A stretch of DNA of 64,000 bases, from NCBI RefSeq assembly GCF_018873765.1, contig NC_057924.1, positions 5,890,001-5,954,000 on the forward strand. Reading direction: 5' to 3'. Shown here piece after piece: positions 1-12,659 of this stretch; position 1 is the first letter of the stretch, and the number at the start of each line of letters is the position of its first letter. Position numbers and translations under genes: made by a program. Under the pieces are notes generated by a model, which had not been told where the DNA came from, searched no databases, and worked only from the letters and a program-made list of their open reading frames with translations. The stretch comes from Telopea speciosissima. Lineage: Eukaryota; Streptophyta; Magnoliopsida; Proteales; Proteaceae.

Positions 1-590
1 TGCGTAGCAAAGATGAGGATGTTAAGATGGATGTGAGGAAAAACAAAGAGGGATAAAGTATGAAATGAACATATTAGAGCGGACTTGGGAGTCGGCCCGA
101 TCAATAACAAGCTCCGAGAGAGTCGTTTAAGGTGGTATGGTCATATTCAACGGAGGCCTAGGGAAGCCTCGGTAAGGAGGAGTGATCTGATTCCGATTGA
201 AGGAGCTAAAAGAGCTAGGGGCAGGCCTAAAATGACCATAAGAGAAGTGGTGAGGGAGGAAAGACATGCATAGTCTAGGTCTTGTACCTAGTATGACCTC
301 GGATAGAGCATATTGGGGGGCAAGGATCCATGTAGCAAACCCCATTTAGCTGAGATTCTCATGTCGTGCTGGGTTGTGCCTCATTCCTCTTACTATCTTT
401 CATCTTTCATTTGTCATTTTCAATTTTTCATTTCTCTTCTCTTTCTTCATCCCTCTTTTCTAATCTTTCTTTCCTTTTTTTTTCTTTAGGTTAGAACTCA
501 GTTTTCCTTACGTGTTTTGTTTGGATCCATGTAGCCAACCCCATTATGTTGAGATAAGGCTGAGTTTGTTGTTGCTATTGTTGAGTTAGT
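1..590 (+). mobile_element. RTE-type LINE, 3' end of ORF and tail (5' truncated by window edge)
   Basis: The plus-strand reading from base 1 to about 270 gives the C-terminal end of a plant RTE-clade reverse transcriptase, with the diagnostic stretch LRESRLRWYGHIQRRP followed by a basic GRPK region. The frame is not clean at the start. After the ORF comes a pyrimidine-rich tail and the RTE-like 3' signature GGATCCATGTAGCCAACCCC at about 525, ending in TTG-type repeats at 566-586. A degenerate copy of the same signature lies at about 325. The fragment is non-functional. The assignment rests on family resemblance seen by eye. Confidence 0.7.
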
Positions 591-1255
591 TTAGGAAAGT
601 TAGAGTCCTGCTTAGATGTCTAGTTAGGAAAGTCTTAGCAGCTGAGTCAATCTATGAGATTTTATTTCAGTTTCTATAAAAATTAAGGAATGTTATCAAT
701 CCCTCCCACCACAATTTGGAATTAATGGATTGAACTTTTGTTTAGAAACTTGCAAGCTGGCTCTTCTCCCTCTTCCCTCAATATTTTCTCCCTCCTCTCT
801 TTTTTTTTTTTTTTGGTAGAAAGCCATTTATTCAGAAACACGTGAGAAGCACGTAGTTGACAAGGTACATAACTCCATCAACCACGGAGTGGAATTAGGC
901 CAAACTGTCGTACACGTCATAGACAGCGCCTTCCTGGCTAGGGAATCAGCAAACCTGTTGATATCCCTAGAAACATACTAGAAATTATATGAAATAAAAT
1001 AGGTAGCCAAATGTAAGATGTCTCCAATTACAGGCTGCACAGATAAAGGAATATTTGGGCCAGTGCCAACGGTATATGAATAAAGTTCCTTACAGTTCGT
1101 CTCCCTATAAACCTCTCTACGCAATCCCCTAGAGCCTCCAACAAACCACTTCGAACCCCATTGCCTTCACCAGAAGAATAGCACAAAACCTGCTGGTTCA
1201 GACTTTGCAATACATAGCTTCCCTAAGTGATCTCTTATCACAATCCCCAATACTC

Positions 1256-1398
1256 CTTGCTGATGATCACTACTCCAAGATGCATCAGTATTGAGTCTTT
1301 GGAATGGAAAGTGAGGAGGAGTCCAATACTCCTTACTGATGATCACTAGTCCAAGATGCATCAGTATTGAGTTTCCGGAATGGAAAGTGAGGAGTCCA
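1256..1398. repeat. Tandem duplication of about 75 bp within the LINE RNase H region
   Basis: Two adjacent near-identical copies both contain ACTCCTT(G/A)CTGATGATCAC and GATGCATCAGTATTGAG. The first is at about 1250-1322 and the second at about 1326-1397. The duplication is inside the dead LINE and has no coding significance. Confidence 0.7.
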
Positions 1399-1741
1399 AA
1401 CTTGGCATTAAAGTTGGCAATCACATTCATAGATGTAACTACAGGAGGACCCTGAGCCTAAAGAAACTCTAAATGAGCCTTTTAAGCAATTTCTATAACC
1501 TCAGTTGGAGACCAACTCTTCCCCACAAAGATCAAATCATTCCACGCTCGCCATATATACCATACAATAAAACCACATAAGCCCGCGGTCTCCCGTCCTT
1601 GCTTCTATTCATACCAATCGAAATGAGACCAACTCTGCATCCAAGATTGGATGGAAGTATTGCCTGAAGCACTCACCATGCATGATAACGAGCTGCCAAA
1701 CCATACTGCCTGAGCAAAAGGACATGATATGGGTTGTAATC

Positions 1742-2393
1742 AAGGTTCTAAAACTCGGTCTCGACCAGGTTGAGTTTTCCGAGATCTCAAGATCTCGGCG
1801 AGACAGTGTATTTTTTTTTAATATGTTTCGGTGGGCATATGGCCATAGTTGGCTTCGAAACTTTAAGGTAAGCTTGTTTTAGGCTTAATAAACATACTTA
1901 GAGGTTCAAATTGGGAAGAAAAAAAACACCCAATTTGGTGTTTTGGATTTGCACCCTTGGTTGGCAATAAAGGCCGAATCCTTAATGTAATATTGCCTAT
2001 TCTACACATTGTTTGAATGATATGAGATATAATTGGCAAGTATAACAAGTAAATTATGCACATAATATAAAAAATAGTTAAAGACTTAAAGTTTCTACTA
2101 CAAACCACAAGATACAATGAAGTATTCACAATGCATATTACATAGACACCCAACCTAAGTACAATGAATAATACATAAGTCATAGACACCTTACTACCCT
2201 AGTCTTCCATGTCTTAACTCCCAAGTCCTAACAATACAATACTATGACTCTATGAGTACTGAGGAGGTCGAGATTCTCGAAATATTCGAAATCTCAATCG
2301 AGTTTTTACATTTTTTTGTTTTGTATAATAACTCATCTCGAGAAGCTCGAGTTTTCGGAGTTTTCCGAGATCTTGCCAAGATTTTGAACTATA
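1742..2393. mobile_element. Non-autonomous DNA transposon (652 bp) inside the LINE
   Basis: The element is flanked by perfect 9-bp direct repeats GTTGTAATC at 1733-1741 and 2394-2402. The left end AAGGTTCTAAAACTCGG and the reverse complement of the right end, TATAGTTCAAAATCTTGG, form an imperfect terminal inverted repeat. The subterminal parts carry nested TCTCGAGA-like palindromes. The LINE reading frame continues on either side, so the insertion is the younger event. A 9-bp duplication suggests the Mutator superfamily. No transposase is encoded. Confidence 0.75.
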
Positions 2394-3033
2394 GTTGTAA
2401 TCTCCACTACGCTGCCACATCTTGAGCATGAAGCATCAATTGGAATTTGTCGCTGTGTCAACCCCTCTCCCCAAGCCGAAGTCAAGCCCGATGTGCATGC
2501 TCGCCTAAGAAAGTTACTTTAGATAAAGTTTGACACTTCCAAATAGACGATGGAGTACTATGCCATGCACTAAGCCTTGAAGATGATGGACTCTGGTTAT
2601 CCTTCAGTCTCTGGCTCTCTGCTGGTTACACTGAAGATGATGGGCAGGATTCACTATGAAATGGCCATCTTTAGAACCCCCCCAAACCAACTAATCCTCA
2701 TGAGGGAAGAGCGCAAGAGGAATCTTCATAATTGTCACGGCTTCAGCTTGATAGAGAAGACTGCCAATAAGCTCACTTTTTGGTAATCACTTCCCCTTCT
2801 CTTTATTTGCTATTATGTTTCTATATTTCCTTCTTGTCTTTTACTTCCTATTTTTTCTCCTTATTCCTCTCTTTCTTTCTCTCCTATTTCTTTGCTTAAT
2901 TTTGTGCACAACAAACATAATTTTCTCTCTTTCCATTATACATCAAAATAATATTTTAAGAAGATTTTTTTTTTATATATCTTCACTCTCCCCCATCTAC
3001 CATCGACCTCCTTTCTATCTCCACCATTACACC

Positions 3034-3139
3034 CCATTGTAATGGGCCCATTAATGGAGTGGAAGAGATCCCAATCTGGCCCACATCTAGGCATCAGATT
3101 GGTATCTCTTCCACTCCATTAATGGTCCCATTACAATGG
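3034..3139. repeat. Near-perfect 106-bp hairpin (foldback MITE-like)
   Basis: Arms at 3034-3079 and 3094-3139 are reverse complements, with two mismatches across the first 44 bp and a short spacer. The outer ends are CCATTGTAATGG and CCATTACAATGG. It lies beyond the last recognised exon of the OTU gene, probably in its next intron. It has no coding capacity. A transcript through it would form a long stem. A small foldback element is the simplest reading; a small-RNA precursor is possible but unsupported. Confidence 0.65.
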
Positions 3140-3611
3140 ACCAATCAGATCCATCAGGTCTGACCAATCTGTATCACATATCTCTACATGCCACACTCAC
3201 AAGGGAGGTCTAAAAAGAAGAGTTGATGTCCTCTGTCATGTGCACTGCAGGGATAGTCCTACATGCACACTCACGGGAGGAAAAAATGATTAAAGGGATC
3301 TTCTGAAAATTCTGGATTTGGACATTCACGATTGGTGGACCACACTAACCCTTGGTGCTAAATGCAGCAAGCGTGGATTATTCCCTGTAGTATATGTGCT
3401 GGAGGATCTGCAATCTTCAAACAAGAGGTTTCCTAGTTCATACCAATATCAAGGGACAACAATTATTAGTTTTCTTCTTTATCCACCATCTCCCCCCCCC
3501 CCCCCTCTCTTCCCCCTTTCTGTTTGGTTTTGTTTAGATGTTAGTAGTAAGATTTCCATAAGTGAGTTGATTCCAATTAGTAAGTAATGAAAGGCAAAGA
3601 AGAAGCTTCAC
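3140..3611. other. No recognisable gene
   Basis: Unique-looking AT-rich sequence with a C-rich run at about 3490-3506. I searched the minus strand here and down to base 1 for the expected last OTU exon (Cys-x2-Cys zinc finger) and did not find it. Confidence 0.5.
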
Positions 3612-6600
3612 CTCTGTTCTTCCCTAACAAAATTCATAGCAAGCCTTTCAACAGACCCAATACTCCTATCCTTCTGCACAGTAAATATTGTTTGGTCGAA
3701 CTCCTCCGGAGCATCCTCAAAAGGAGACATCTGTTGGTACAGGAAAGCAAACCAAGTATCATAAAGGGAAGAATCTACAAAAATTTAGTATATGTCTAGA
3801 AAGCCACATTTATACTGGCCAAACAAGGATGAAATGGCAATATTTATACTCAACAGCACTGGTGTACAAATTGCAGTCATCCACAGTGCCTAGGAACCAC
3901 CATTTGATGAGTCCTCTAGAGGAGATCTGGGCAATGAATTGGTCTAATCCAATACATGAAACCATCCACAGCTAAATGTCCTGTCAAAACTGCTTCCTTA
4001 GCCACCGAAAGGAATATAAGAATCAAACTTCTAGGATGATTCTATCCTGTGAATAGTTGACCCAGCAGACCCCCCTATAGGAACCATCATCTGGTAGATT
4101 CCTACACATCCAGCATGTGTGCCATTTAAATGTCACAAGCAAGAAGGATATCTTAACCTTATCCACACATTCTTATTTTATTATGTCCTAGAGAGCGAAA
4201 ATTAGCACATGTAAGACTGATAAGGGGAACAGGGAAAGTGCCATACAGCTAAGGCATCATAATGAAGGCCATCATAAATCAGCATAACTCTTTCTGGATA
4301 TTTCATTTCCTGTTTTAATATTCAAAATAACAACAATGCTCAGTTATTAGGAAAAATGGTTAACAATAATTACATTAGACTTTAGTATATTACTAAAACT
4401 AACCTGGCCATACAAATCACATCGACTTGTTTGAATGTCATATGCTGCAATTTCACATCCATAGTAATCTGCTAATATTGAAAGCTCAATGGCCCCTACA
4501 TGATAGAGAGTAAACATTCTAACATCAGTTGAAAGTTGCACCAATATTCTTGTGATTGATAGTGGTGCAATAAAGTAAGAGGAAGCTTCAAGTTGATCAG
4601 ATCAAACACAGGAACTGTCTTGGGACAAGATTGTACTAAGACATCAAGAACGCCACCTACTTTCTTAGGCCAAACATAATAGCCATAGTAGAACTTCACA
4701 CTACCTCACAATTTTTTCTAAAATAGACCTTGAAAAATCTACTTCAGATATTTAGGTGGGACCATCAGAAGAAAATTTGAGAAAAATGATAACATATACG
4801 CGATGTACTCCTAAACATTGCCAGATTTTCATCAAGTGCACCTTTAAGTCATATCTAACAACCTTGATCTACAGTCTTCTTAGTCTTCAAAATCCTCTTT
4901 GCACAAAAAAAAAAAAAGACAACCATGTGACAACCAACATTATAAAACCAATGCATCTATTGCCTTATTAAACTTGATACAAATGATTTTTAACCAAGGT
5001 AACATACCCCTACCGGAACACCTCCACTCTCTTCCATTCTTCTTGATGAAATCCTACTTTTTGACAGTGTTTTTGTATTCTACAGGACACTGGGGATTAA
5101 CCACAGGAGTAGCTATATTCTTGGGTATATAGATGACTTGAGTCCAATCAAACACTTGGGAATAAACCCAGAATCTAGGATCTCACATCCTTCAAAATAC
5201 CAGCATATAAAATTAACAAGATAATATACCGATAGCAGCACCACATGCTGCAGAGATACTTCCTAGCTTCCTCTTCCTCTACTGCCATTACTTGTTCTCT
5301 TAACTCCTGGTGGTTGCTTTTCATTCTCAAGGAGGTAAAATTTTGTAATTAAAAAATACTATCTATGGTAAAATTTTCTAAAAATTATTATTATTCGAAA
5401 TTTCATTACATTTTGCATTATCTGGATTCCTATATAAATAATATTAAGATTAAGGAAGTCCCATATATGTGCTTCAAATTAATTCCTATCATGCGACATT
5501 TTGATTCTTTAAAACATAGAAATATTAAACTGGTGGAAAAATTATGAATCACACAACAAAGCTGTCCAATATCTTGTAACCAGGTTTTTTAAGTTTAATC
5601 CCCAACCCTTTAACTCACCGTTGGGATCTAGAGATCACAACATTATCATCAGCCAAAAGGCACTGGACAAATAATAGTCAATGAACGAACTCCTGAAATC
5701 TCCAAGGACACATTCAATTGCACCACTAAGTTACAAAACCAGGTAATTTAATTTAGTTTATGGAAACTGCATTCTGGATTTTCCCTACTTTTAGAGAGAG
5801 ATTTGACACATGCAGTTATGAAACCTCAAGAGACAGGTAACCCAGTTCTACAAAAAGGCAAATTTCTTGAACTTCATTTCTAGGCCTATGTTTTGAAGTA
5901 TAAATATGGCAACCATCCAAAAAGACTAAAAATATCAATAAAAAACCTGATACTGATCACACCTCCCCATTTCTCCGAGTCAAGAATCCAGGCACAATAC
6001 TCGTCATTTGGTTTTCCAAGAAATGGTTCGGAGTACTTTGATTGATCACTAGCCACTGTTGCAGCTATAACCTTCAAAACACAAGAATAAAAAGTGGTAA
6101 TATCAAAAATATGGAAACAAAAAGGTATACTGGAAGATGAACGAACGCATGCATCGGTGTATAGAGGGATGGATTCACCACATCAGTAATAATATAAATC
6201 AATGTTCCATATGTCATTGTATTTTGCATGCACACTACTTATAACAAATTTCAATCTGATGAAATATGTAAACGGCTTAAATTGAAGTAGAAAGTTACAT
6301 AAATGACCAACAAACAGAAACTGTCATATATGAGAGCATTTGGAAAGATGCTTTCAACTTCAAATGCTTATGATAAATCAGGAGATCATCTACCAGTGAT
6401 TCTTCGGGATTTTTTTTTTTTTTTTTTCTATATTTTGTATAGTCAGTAAAGTCATCTTTCTGAATGAAAAGAAGGCTCAGAAACTAGTTAATTTGTTTAT
6501 AAAATTATCAGCTAGAAAGAAAGAAAAAGAAAAATGGGGAGCAGTGTTGCAGTTCAAAGTATGCCATGCAGTAAAGTAAGATTTTGGGAGGTCCCACAGT

Positions 6601-9600
6601 GTGGGTAGGAGCTTCTCCACAATTAGATTAGAAAGTTTGTGTCACCCTTATTCATAGCATACAAGAACAATTGGAAGATTATTATTTTTTTCCCTTTGAG
6701 AAAAGGTAAGAAAGAATGGTGAGGAAGTTCAGGGGTCAGTTAAAATGAATAAGCCTGCTGAAGATTGGAATCTTTCCTACTCTCCTGATCAGAGTGACCT
6801 CAACTTGTAGCAAACATAACATATTTCTCCATCCATGATGGTTATGAAAATGGAAACCATATCAAACATGGCTAAGTCACAAAAAATATCTTATTTACAT
6901 AAGTATTTTAGGAACTTCATTAAAGGAAGAAAGAGATCTCTCCATGTGTCACAGTTTCCTGCCAGGTGAACTGCAGTCTTGGCCATTCTGGCAGCTGGAT
7001 GGATAGGCTATGGTCTAGACCTGCCATGTAGCAATTTTCCTGGTTCAAAATAATTGACTTTTTTTACTTTTATTCTTCTGTGCATGGCAATTTGCATTTG
7101 GGCTGAGATTCTCCACATAACCATAGGCTGACCTGAACAATAGGTCCACAAGTTTGGTGCCAGCTGAGCAGCCACATGGCAGAAAAACAAGGCCCACGGA
7201 CAGAGCCATATTTACACAAACAGCTAATCTCTCTTCCTTATTAAAAATGTTTTTTAAAGGGAGAAAAATAATAGATAAATGTAACATGAAATAGGTAGTA
7301 GACATCATTAACATATACTTGGCACAATGATTTAGTGCTCAATTATGCCACTTGGACCCGTGCCATTCAATGAAATCTGCACCAGCAGCTGCACCTGGAT
7401 AACAAGGACTAAATATTAATCCGACACCTACAACCACAATGATATGCCATTCCTTCCTCAGTAATTGATATCCTTCAGTACCCAAATAAGGAAATAAGCT
7501 TGTTAAAAGGTTCTAAATCAGTAGGCCCTTAACAAATTGACACATGGTTAACAAGATACTAAGATACCAAGAACTTGCACTTCTTTTGAGTAATAGACTC
7601 GTTAACCAGTTGAATATCTAGTAAGACCACTTGTACCCTAAAAGCGGAAAACAGGCAGGGAAAGATGTGAAAGCAAAGTAACAACTAACATACTTATGTC
7701 AGAGGATTAGAAACATATCAGAGAACACAACTATTACCATATGCACTATGATTCCTTCTCACTGATTGCACTTTGTAGATTTAAAGGAAAGGGGGCGGTT
7801 TCAATTTTTCATGACAATACAAACCAGAAAACCCAACTCAAGAAAATCCCTCCATAGTGCGGCTTCACAAAAATGCTGTTTGAACCTTGTTATATGAAGG
7901 GTCTGTGATGTTTGCTATGATTATATCAATTGTTCTTAACAATGTCTGATAAAATGTTTTGACCACGCTGTAGAAGAACTACATACACAGTCGATTAATG
8001 CCTAAATTTCTGGTGGTAGATAAATATGTTGCCAATAGTGCATCTATCAAAGATAAATAATCCAAATAATAGCATAATAGAACATATATTACGAACTAAG
8101 AAACCATAGAAACACAGTTCGGGTTGGTCATATATTACAAATTAAAAAACAATAGAAATAGAGATCGGGTTGGAAAAAGGATGATCAAAACACAAAAACT
8201 TGGTATAACTTGAACTGAAATCAAAGAGGATGAAGCAGATATAGAAATCTCATCTAACTTTTCCATAAAGGGCTATTAAATTGATTTAGAGTAATACAAC
8301 ATGTATGAAACAAGAACCCCCCCCCCCCCCAAAAAAAGTACTAATACAATTAATGTCAACAGCAATTAGCTATTTATGCAATTGTAACAGCAACAAATAC
8401 ACCAATGAAACTGATTTATATTCATTCTGCTGGCATACAAAAGAGAGGTAGACTTTACATGATTTTTTTTTTGGGAAGTAAGATGATGCAGGAGCATGAG
8501 TATTTTAGTCATTTCCATTATTGTTTAGGGTTAAATTTGCCTTTTACAAACGAAGGGTTATGATTTGGTAGAGGGTAGTTTTTGGAAAATTTGAGGGAAT
8601 AATTTTTTGCCTTGGTGTTTGCTTCCATCTCCTGCTTCCTTCCTCCCCTCAAACCATAGTTATCAAGGCGTCACCATGGCGTCCAGGCTCCTTGTTCGCC
8701 TTGGACGCCATGGCGGGGGCCTTGCCGCCATGGCGGTGTCGCCTTGATTTTTGACACTCTAAAACTCCATGGTCGCCTTCCCGCCTTGATAACTATGCCT
8801 CAAAATAGCATATCTTGATGCAAAGCCAAGTTGTTGAATTTAATTTCTACTCTAGTAATAATTGGACCCTTGATCTTAACCAAAGTATCTATGTCGGACA
8901 TGACACAGCATGGGTATAGGTGTGGAATAGTTGTCAGAATCCTCAGAATGTTAACCTACACTTTTGTTTCTTTTTTTTCCGTATGGGGTGTACCTGTACA
9001 CGTTACTGATGCACGCACACAACATAAACTACAGACTCATATTATTACAAGATTTTCAGTACAACCTCATTTCCTATTATTAATGGCATTGAGTAAGCTC
9101 AAAAATGGTTTTGTTGCCCAATGTTTCATTTTGGGATATCAATAATGAGTGCATCTAGATTGTCAAACTGCTTCCTTACTTGGAAATTGTATATGTTTAC
9201 CATGTATGTGTCCATGTATCAGTATCGATTTGGCTGACCCATTTTAGCCAAGTCGCACATCCCAAGACTTAATGGTCACAATCATTTCTCCTAGGATATA
9301 CCACAAAGAACAAATACATCACCAGGAAAACTGAATCATCCAAATTCATGCACAATTACCAGAAAAGGAACCGGAGAGTGTAAACACGAACTAATAGCAT
9401 TTTTTGTAGGGGAGGGAAGAACATCTAGAAAGAAGCAGGAAACAAGAAACACTTAAACATATATACCCATGTGGAGAAGAGTGGATTTTTTGTTTCCTAT
9501 TTTCACCTATATGAGTGAGAACGTTAAAGGATAAAGGGAATTTACATATAAAGGAAAAACAGCAGAGGGTAGTAAAGACATAAGACTATGACCTGTCTTA

Positions 9601-9787
9601 GTTCAGGAGCTTTGTGTTTGTCATGATCCATAACATATCTGTAATTAAGCAGCAGAGAGAGGATGAGAAAATATTTACCATCATATGTAACTGACAAAAT
9701 TAAACTACAAAAGAAAACTAACCCGACGGCATTGAAGAGGCAGCTGTTGTCTGAGGGAATGACCCGCCTGACAATAATACCTTCCAT
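3612..9787 (-). CDS. OTU1/YOD1-like ubiquitin thioesterase (six exons, last exon missing from window)
   Basis: The gene encodes an OTU-family cysteine deubiquitinase of the YOD1/Arabidopsis OTU2 type, which cleaves ubiquitin chains. Minus-strand exons are 9787-9723, 9638-9593, 6071-5963, 4495-4404, 4309-4247 and 3730-3612. All have GT-AG borders and consistent phases, giving 164 codons plus two bases. The N-terminus reads MEGIIVRRVIPSDNSCLFNA. It contains the catalytic Asp13-x2-Cys16, and DGLHYDAL supplies the catalytic His at about residue 120. The family is about 205-210 residues and ends in a C2H2-like zinc finger. That part (about 43 residues) is absent here. Exon 6 ends in phase 2 at a GTGAAG donor, so the last exon probably lies off the left edge. 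Unspliced read-through meets TGA at once. Intron 2 (3.5 kb) carries a MITE. The start is chosen because it matches the family's N-terminus. Confidence 0.88.
6080..8650. other. OTU intron 2, no gene seen
   Basis: AT-rich intron sequence. It holds poly-T runs near 6411-6427 and 8462-8471 and a C-run to A-run junction at about 8320-8337. I saw no conserved coding stretch on either strand. Confidence 0.55.
8655..8797. mobile_element. hAT-like MITE, 143 bp (copy 1)
   Basis: The ends CATAGTTATCAAGGCG and CGCCTTGATAACTATG are exact inverted repeats. They are flanked by 8-bp duplications CCTCAAAC (8647-8654) and CCTCAAAA (8798-8805), 7 of 8 matching. The interior is GC-rich with further CCATGGCG palindromes. 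It sits in OTU intron 2. A relative is at 29202. Confidence 0.78.
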
Positions 9788-10499
9788 GCTATCCTCAAAC
9801 ACAAACCTGGAAGACAGTAACAACAACTAAAACGCTCAGTTCAAAATGCTATTCACACGCAAAATTTAGTTTAGTAGTCCAAACGGACACCTCAATTAAA
9901 TTCTAAAACAAGATTCAGAACTTCTCAAAGTTTAAACTAAAATATCCATAAAAGATGAGCTACAGAGAAGGCAATGTGCAGCAAAGTAAGATCCGCTCAT
10001 GGAAAACAAAGTCAATAATAAACAGTGCAGGATTTAAATAACAACCCTTGAACTAAAATCAGAGGCTGAGCTTCGAACAGTGACAGGAAACAACCCGCCC
10101 AAAATCGTATGAACCAATTACATCACGTTGGTAAGGGAAATAAATAGGAAAAAGAATTACATGAGAAACGAATTCGAACTTCAAATCAGAAACAAACACA
10201 TCCAAGGATAGGAAAAAACCCACTAAAAATCAAATCTGAAAGTAAACGGAAACAGAAGGTAATCTTGTTAAACACCACTTTTTCTTACAACAAATTGAAA
10301 TTCTACCCATATAAGGAAACTTCATTTCACGGAAAAGGCGTCAAAAATCACACTTCAAACAAACAAAAATAATCCGAAAACAAATCTGAGAATTCACAAG
10401 TAAAGAACACAATACTAATTCGAAATGAATTGAGATTCAGAGATTAGTTGTACAAGACATGCAGAAATTAAGAATAAAAAAGATGGGAAAGAGAAGGGA

Positions 10500-10625
10500 A
10501 AAGGAGGAAATTTCCTTACTTGTCTTACCACAGAAACTTGTTGTCTTAGCTTTGACGAATCTGTGTGACGAATTTAAGGATTTAGCCATTGTTGCTCTCT
10601 TTGTGATTCTGTCTTATCCCTTACC
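10500..10625 (-). promoter_or_regulatory. Probable 5'-UTR exon of the OTU gene with an upstream ATG
   Basis: The OTU coding exon 1 begins right after an acceptor (CTTCCAG, 9807-9817), so an upstream non-coding exon is expected. A good candidate ends at a GTAAGAC or GTAAGG donor near 10520-10535. It contains an ATG at 10589-10587 opening a short reading frame that does not join the OTU frame, so it would be an upstream ORF. This is inference from splice signals only. Confidence 0.4.
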
Positions 10626-10639
10626 TCACCTCTCCTCTT

Positions 10640-11700
10640 ACTTCCCAACTTTATTAATTTTTACCAAAAATAACTTTATTAATCATTTCTTGTATACGCT
10701 GGATGATCTGGCATCTTGACACGTGGATGGCATGAAAGGGATGGTTCCACTCTATAAGTGGGTCCCAGATTTCAGTCGGACAAATGTCCACCATTCGATG
10801 CTTCAGATTTGAATACTCCAACGAACGGTAGATGAGATACGTTGGTCAGTTAAAACGGTTCCTATTGGAGTCATTGGCAGAAGGGTTGGTCTCGATTTCT
10901 TCTATCCGTTACAACAACTTTTTTTCTTTTTCTTTTTTTAAAGTGGCGCTGCGGCTGAGTTTGGACTTTGGACCGGCTGACTCAGCTTAAATTTGACCGC
11001 CGACAAGTAGTCAAAAAAACTCCGGCCAGGGTTATCGGTCTCGGCCAATGCCGATATGTATCGATTGTATCTGACTATTTTCTCTCAATAACTAAAGAAC
11101 TGAGTTTCCTTCCACTCATGGTGACCCATTCACCATAAAGCGAGAAAGGGATCGAGAGAACATTTTAGAATATACAAAAACCCTAGGAGGGGTTTGTGAA
11201 CCGTCCTTTATGGATAGAGAGAAACTTAGTTCATAACTAAATATAATTTACAAATTATCTATCATCATCACCCGCATTTTTTTATTTTTATCTCAAAGAA
11301 TCATAGCAAAAAAATATCCAAAAGAGTTATTAATCATGTGTGTCACAAGTCACAAGCATGCTACAATTATCCCTTTCTCCCTTGAACTTATTATGGCCAT
11401 CTACAACATCTATGCTTACACTATCAACTACAATTGAGCTTGCCAAGGCCGACCTAGGATCCTTGGGTAGAGCTGAATCGTTATCCCCTCCAATTCGCTG
11501 TCCCCTCCAATTTCTCCAATTCCTCACATGAGAGCGGAAATGATCATCCTACCCACTGCCCGAAAACGCTGCCCAAGGCGAAGTCCTCTCCCCCTATTAG
11601 AGGAATTGGAGGAATTGGAGGTACCCGCAAATTAGAGATGATAATTATTCGGGTAGAGCTTGTGTTTTAAAAAATCCCACCATCCCGGTTTGTTGCACCC
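10640..11700. other. Intergenic, mostly featureless; weak foldback at about 11475-11660
   Basis: Contains a short TCGGTCTCGGCCAATGCCGATA-like scrap at about 11035. A partial inverted repeat also lies here (CCCTCCAATTTCTCCAATTCCTC near 11505, its complement near 11600). No gene is recognised. Confidence 0.35.
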
Positions 11701-11823
11701 CTATCCACCACTATTAGAGAATTAAGGGTGTTAATTAATTTGGTTCTAGTTAATTGATTAATTTCGATTCGGTTTAAAATATGAAGGGTAGGGACCATAA
11801 TCGAACCATTTATTAAATGGTTC

Positions 11824-11990
11824 TAATAATAACAACAACAATAACAAACTCAGTCTTATCCTAACTTAATGGGATCGACTATATGGATTCAGACAAAACA
11901 AAATAGGAAAACCAGAGTCCAAACCTAAAAGATAAAGAAAGTATAAAAAAGAAGGATGGGAAAAGAGGTGAAGAATGAGGTAGGTTTTGA
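11824..11990 (-). mobile_element. RTE LINE 3' tail fragment
   Basis: The minus strand reads a GATCCCATTAAGTTAGGATAAG-like RTE 3' signature that ends in TTGTTATTGTTGTTG. It is preceded by a pyrimidine-rich tract like that of the element at 1-590. No coding part is present. Confidence 0.6.
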
Positions 11991-12317
11991 AGTCTTTGAA
12001 AAGTTGATCAACCAATTTGATTTCACCTCCTTTGACAGCTTGTTTGGAAAGTGGAGAGAGAGAGAGATATTGATAGAACCTACTTTGAATAATGCGAAAC
12101 AAGCAAATTATTTCCTCATTTCATGCGGCACACTTGGATGATGACCATAAAAAAAGGTATGTCTCATATCCATTTTTTCTCCAAATTTGTAATGGGCCAG
12201 GCTTATCCATTAAGACTAACTAAAGGTAAGCAAGCTGCCCCAAGTTCAATTAATATGGTAGGTTTGGTAGCATAATCGGTTAGGGAGGACAAGGAGGCTG
12301 ATGAGTGGATCGAAGAT

Positions 12318-12659
12318 TTGTTGTTTACTCATCATGATAAGCTCAAGAACAAGAAGGAAAAAAAGTCTTCCCCCTCTCACCACTCACCTCTCCAAGGGCA
12401 GGATGAATCTCTAGAGTATTATGATTCCGATAATGAGACCTCGGTGATTGATAGCTTGGATCAATCAGTTGATGATGTGACTCGGGTTGCAAATGTCGAT
12501 GAGAATCCCATTCAATGTAGGATAAGTTTGGAATCAAATGAGGGAAAATCGTTCTATCATATTTCAAAGTGGCATGCAACCTCCTTTGTTGATCTCTCTC
12601 AAAAGGAAAATCCAAAGTTGAAACATACTGAGGAGGTTATCCAACATGTTGACAATTAA
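12318..12659 (+). CDS. Open frame of unknown function (113 codons), possibly a transposon remnant
   Basis: The translation is hydrophilic and acidic, with a KNKKEKK basic patch, a DESLEYYDSDNET acidic patch and no recognised domain. The open frame extends upstream without a start (EDKEADEWIEDLL). It lies inside an old inverted-repeat element, so a decayed gag or transposase piece is as likely as a gene. I do not recognise it. Confidence 0.25.
   Translation: MLFTHHDKLKNKKEKKSSPSHHSPLQGQDESLEYYDSDNETSVIDSLDQSVDDVTRVANVDENPIQCRISLESNEGKSFYHISKWHATSFVDLSQKENPKLKHTEEVIQHVDN

Larger units (their letters stand above)
800..2790 (-). mobile_element. 5'-truncated LINE with zf-RVT and RNase H remnants, split by a DNA element
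   Basis: Read on the minus strand, 2790 to 2403 encodes the end of a plant LINE ORF2, including a zinc-binding RVT region with the core SCSRCGSVVEITT. The same ORF resumes below 1733 and continues through WRAWNDLIF to an RNase H-like domain with NTDASW at about 1290. It ends in an SLARKAL motif and a stop near 820. A poly-T run at 801-814 is the poly(A) tail. Stops and frameshifts show it is dead. It lacks the endonuclease and the RT core, as expected of 5' truncation. Positions 1742-2393 are a later insertion. Confidence 0.8.
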
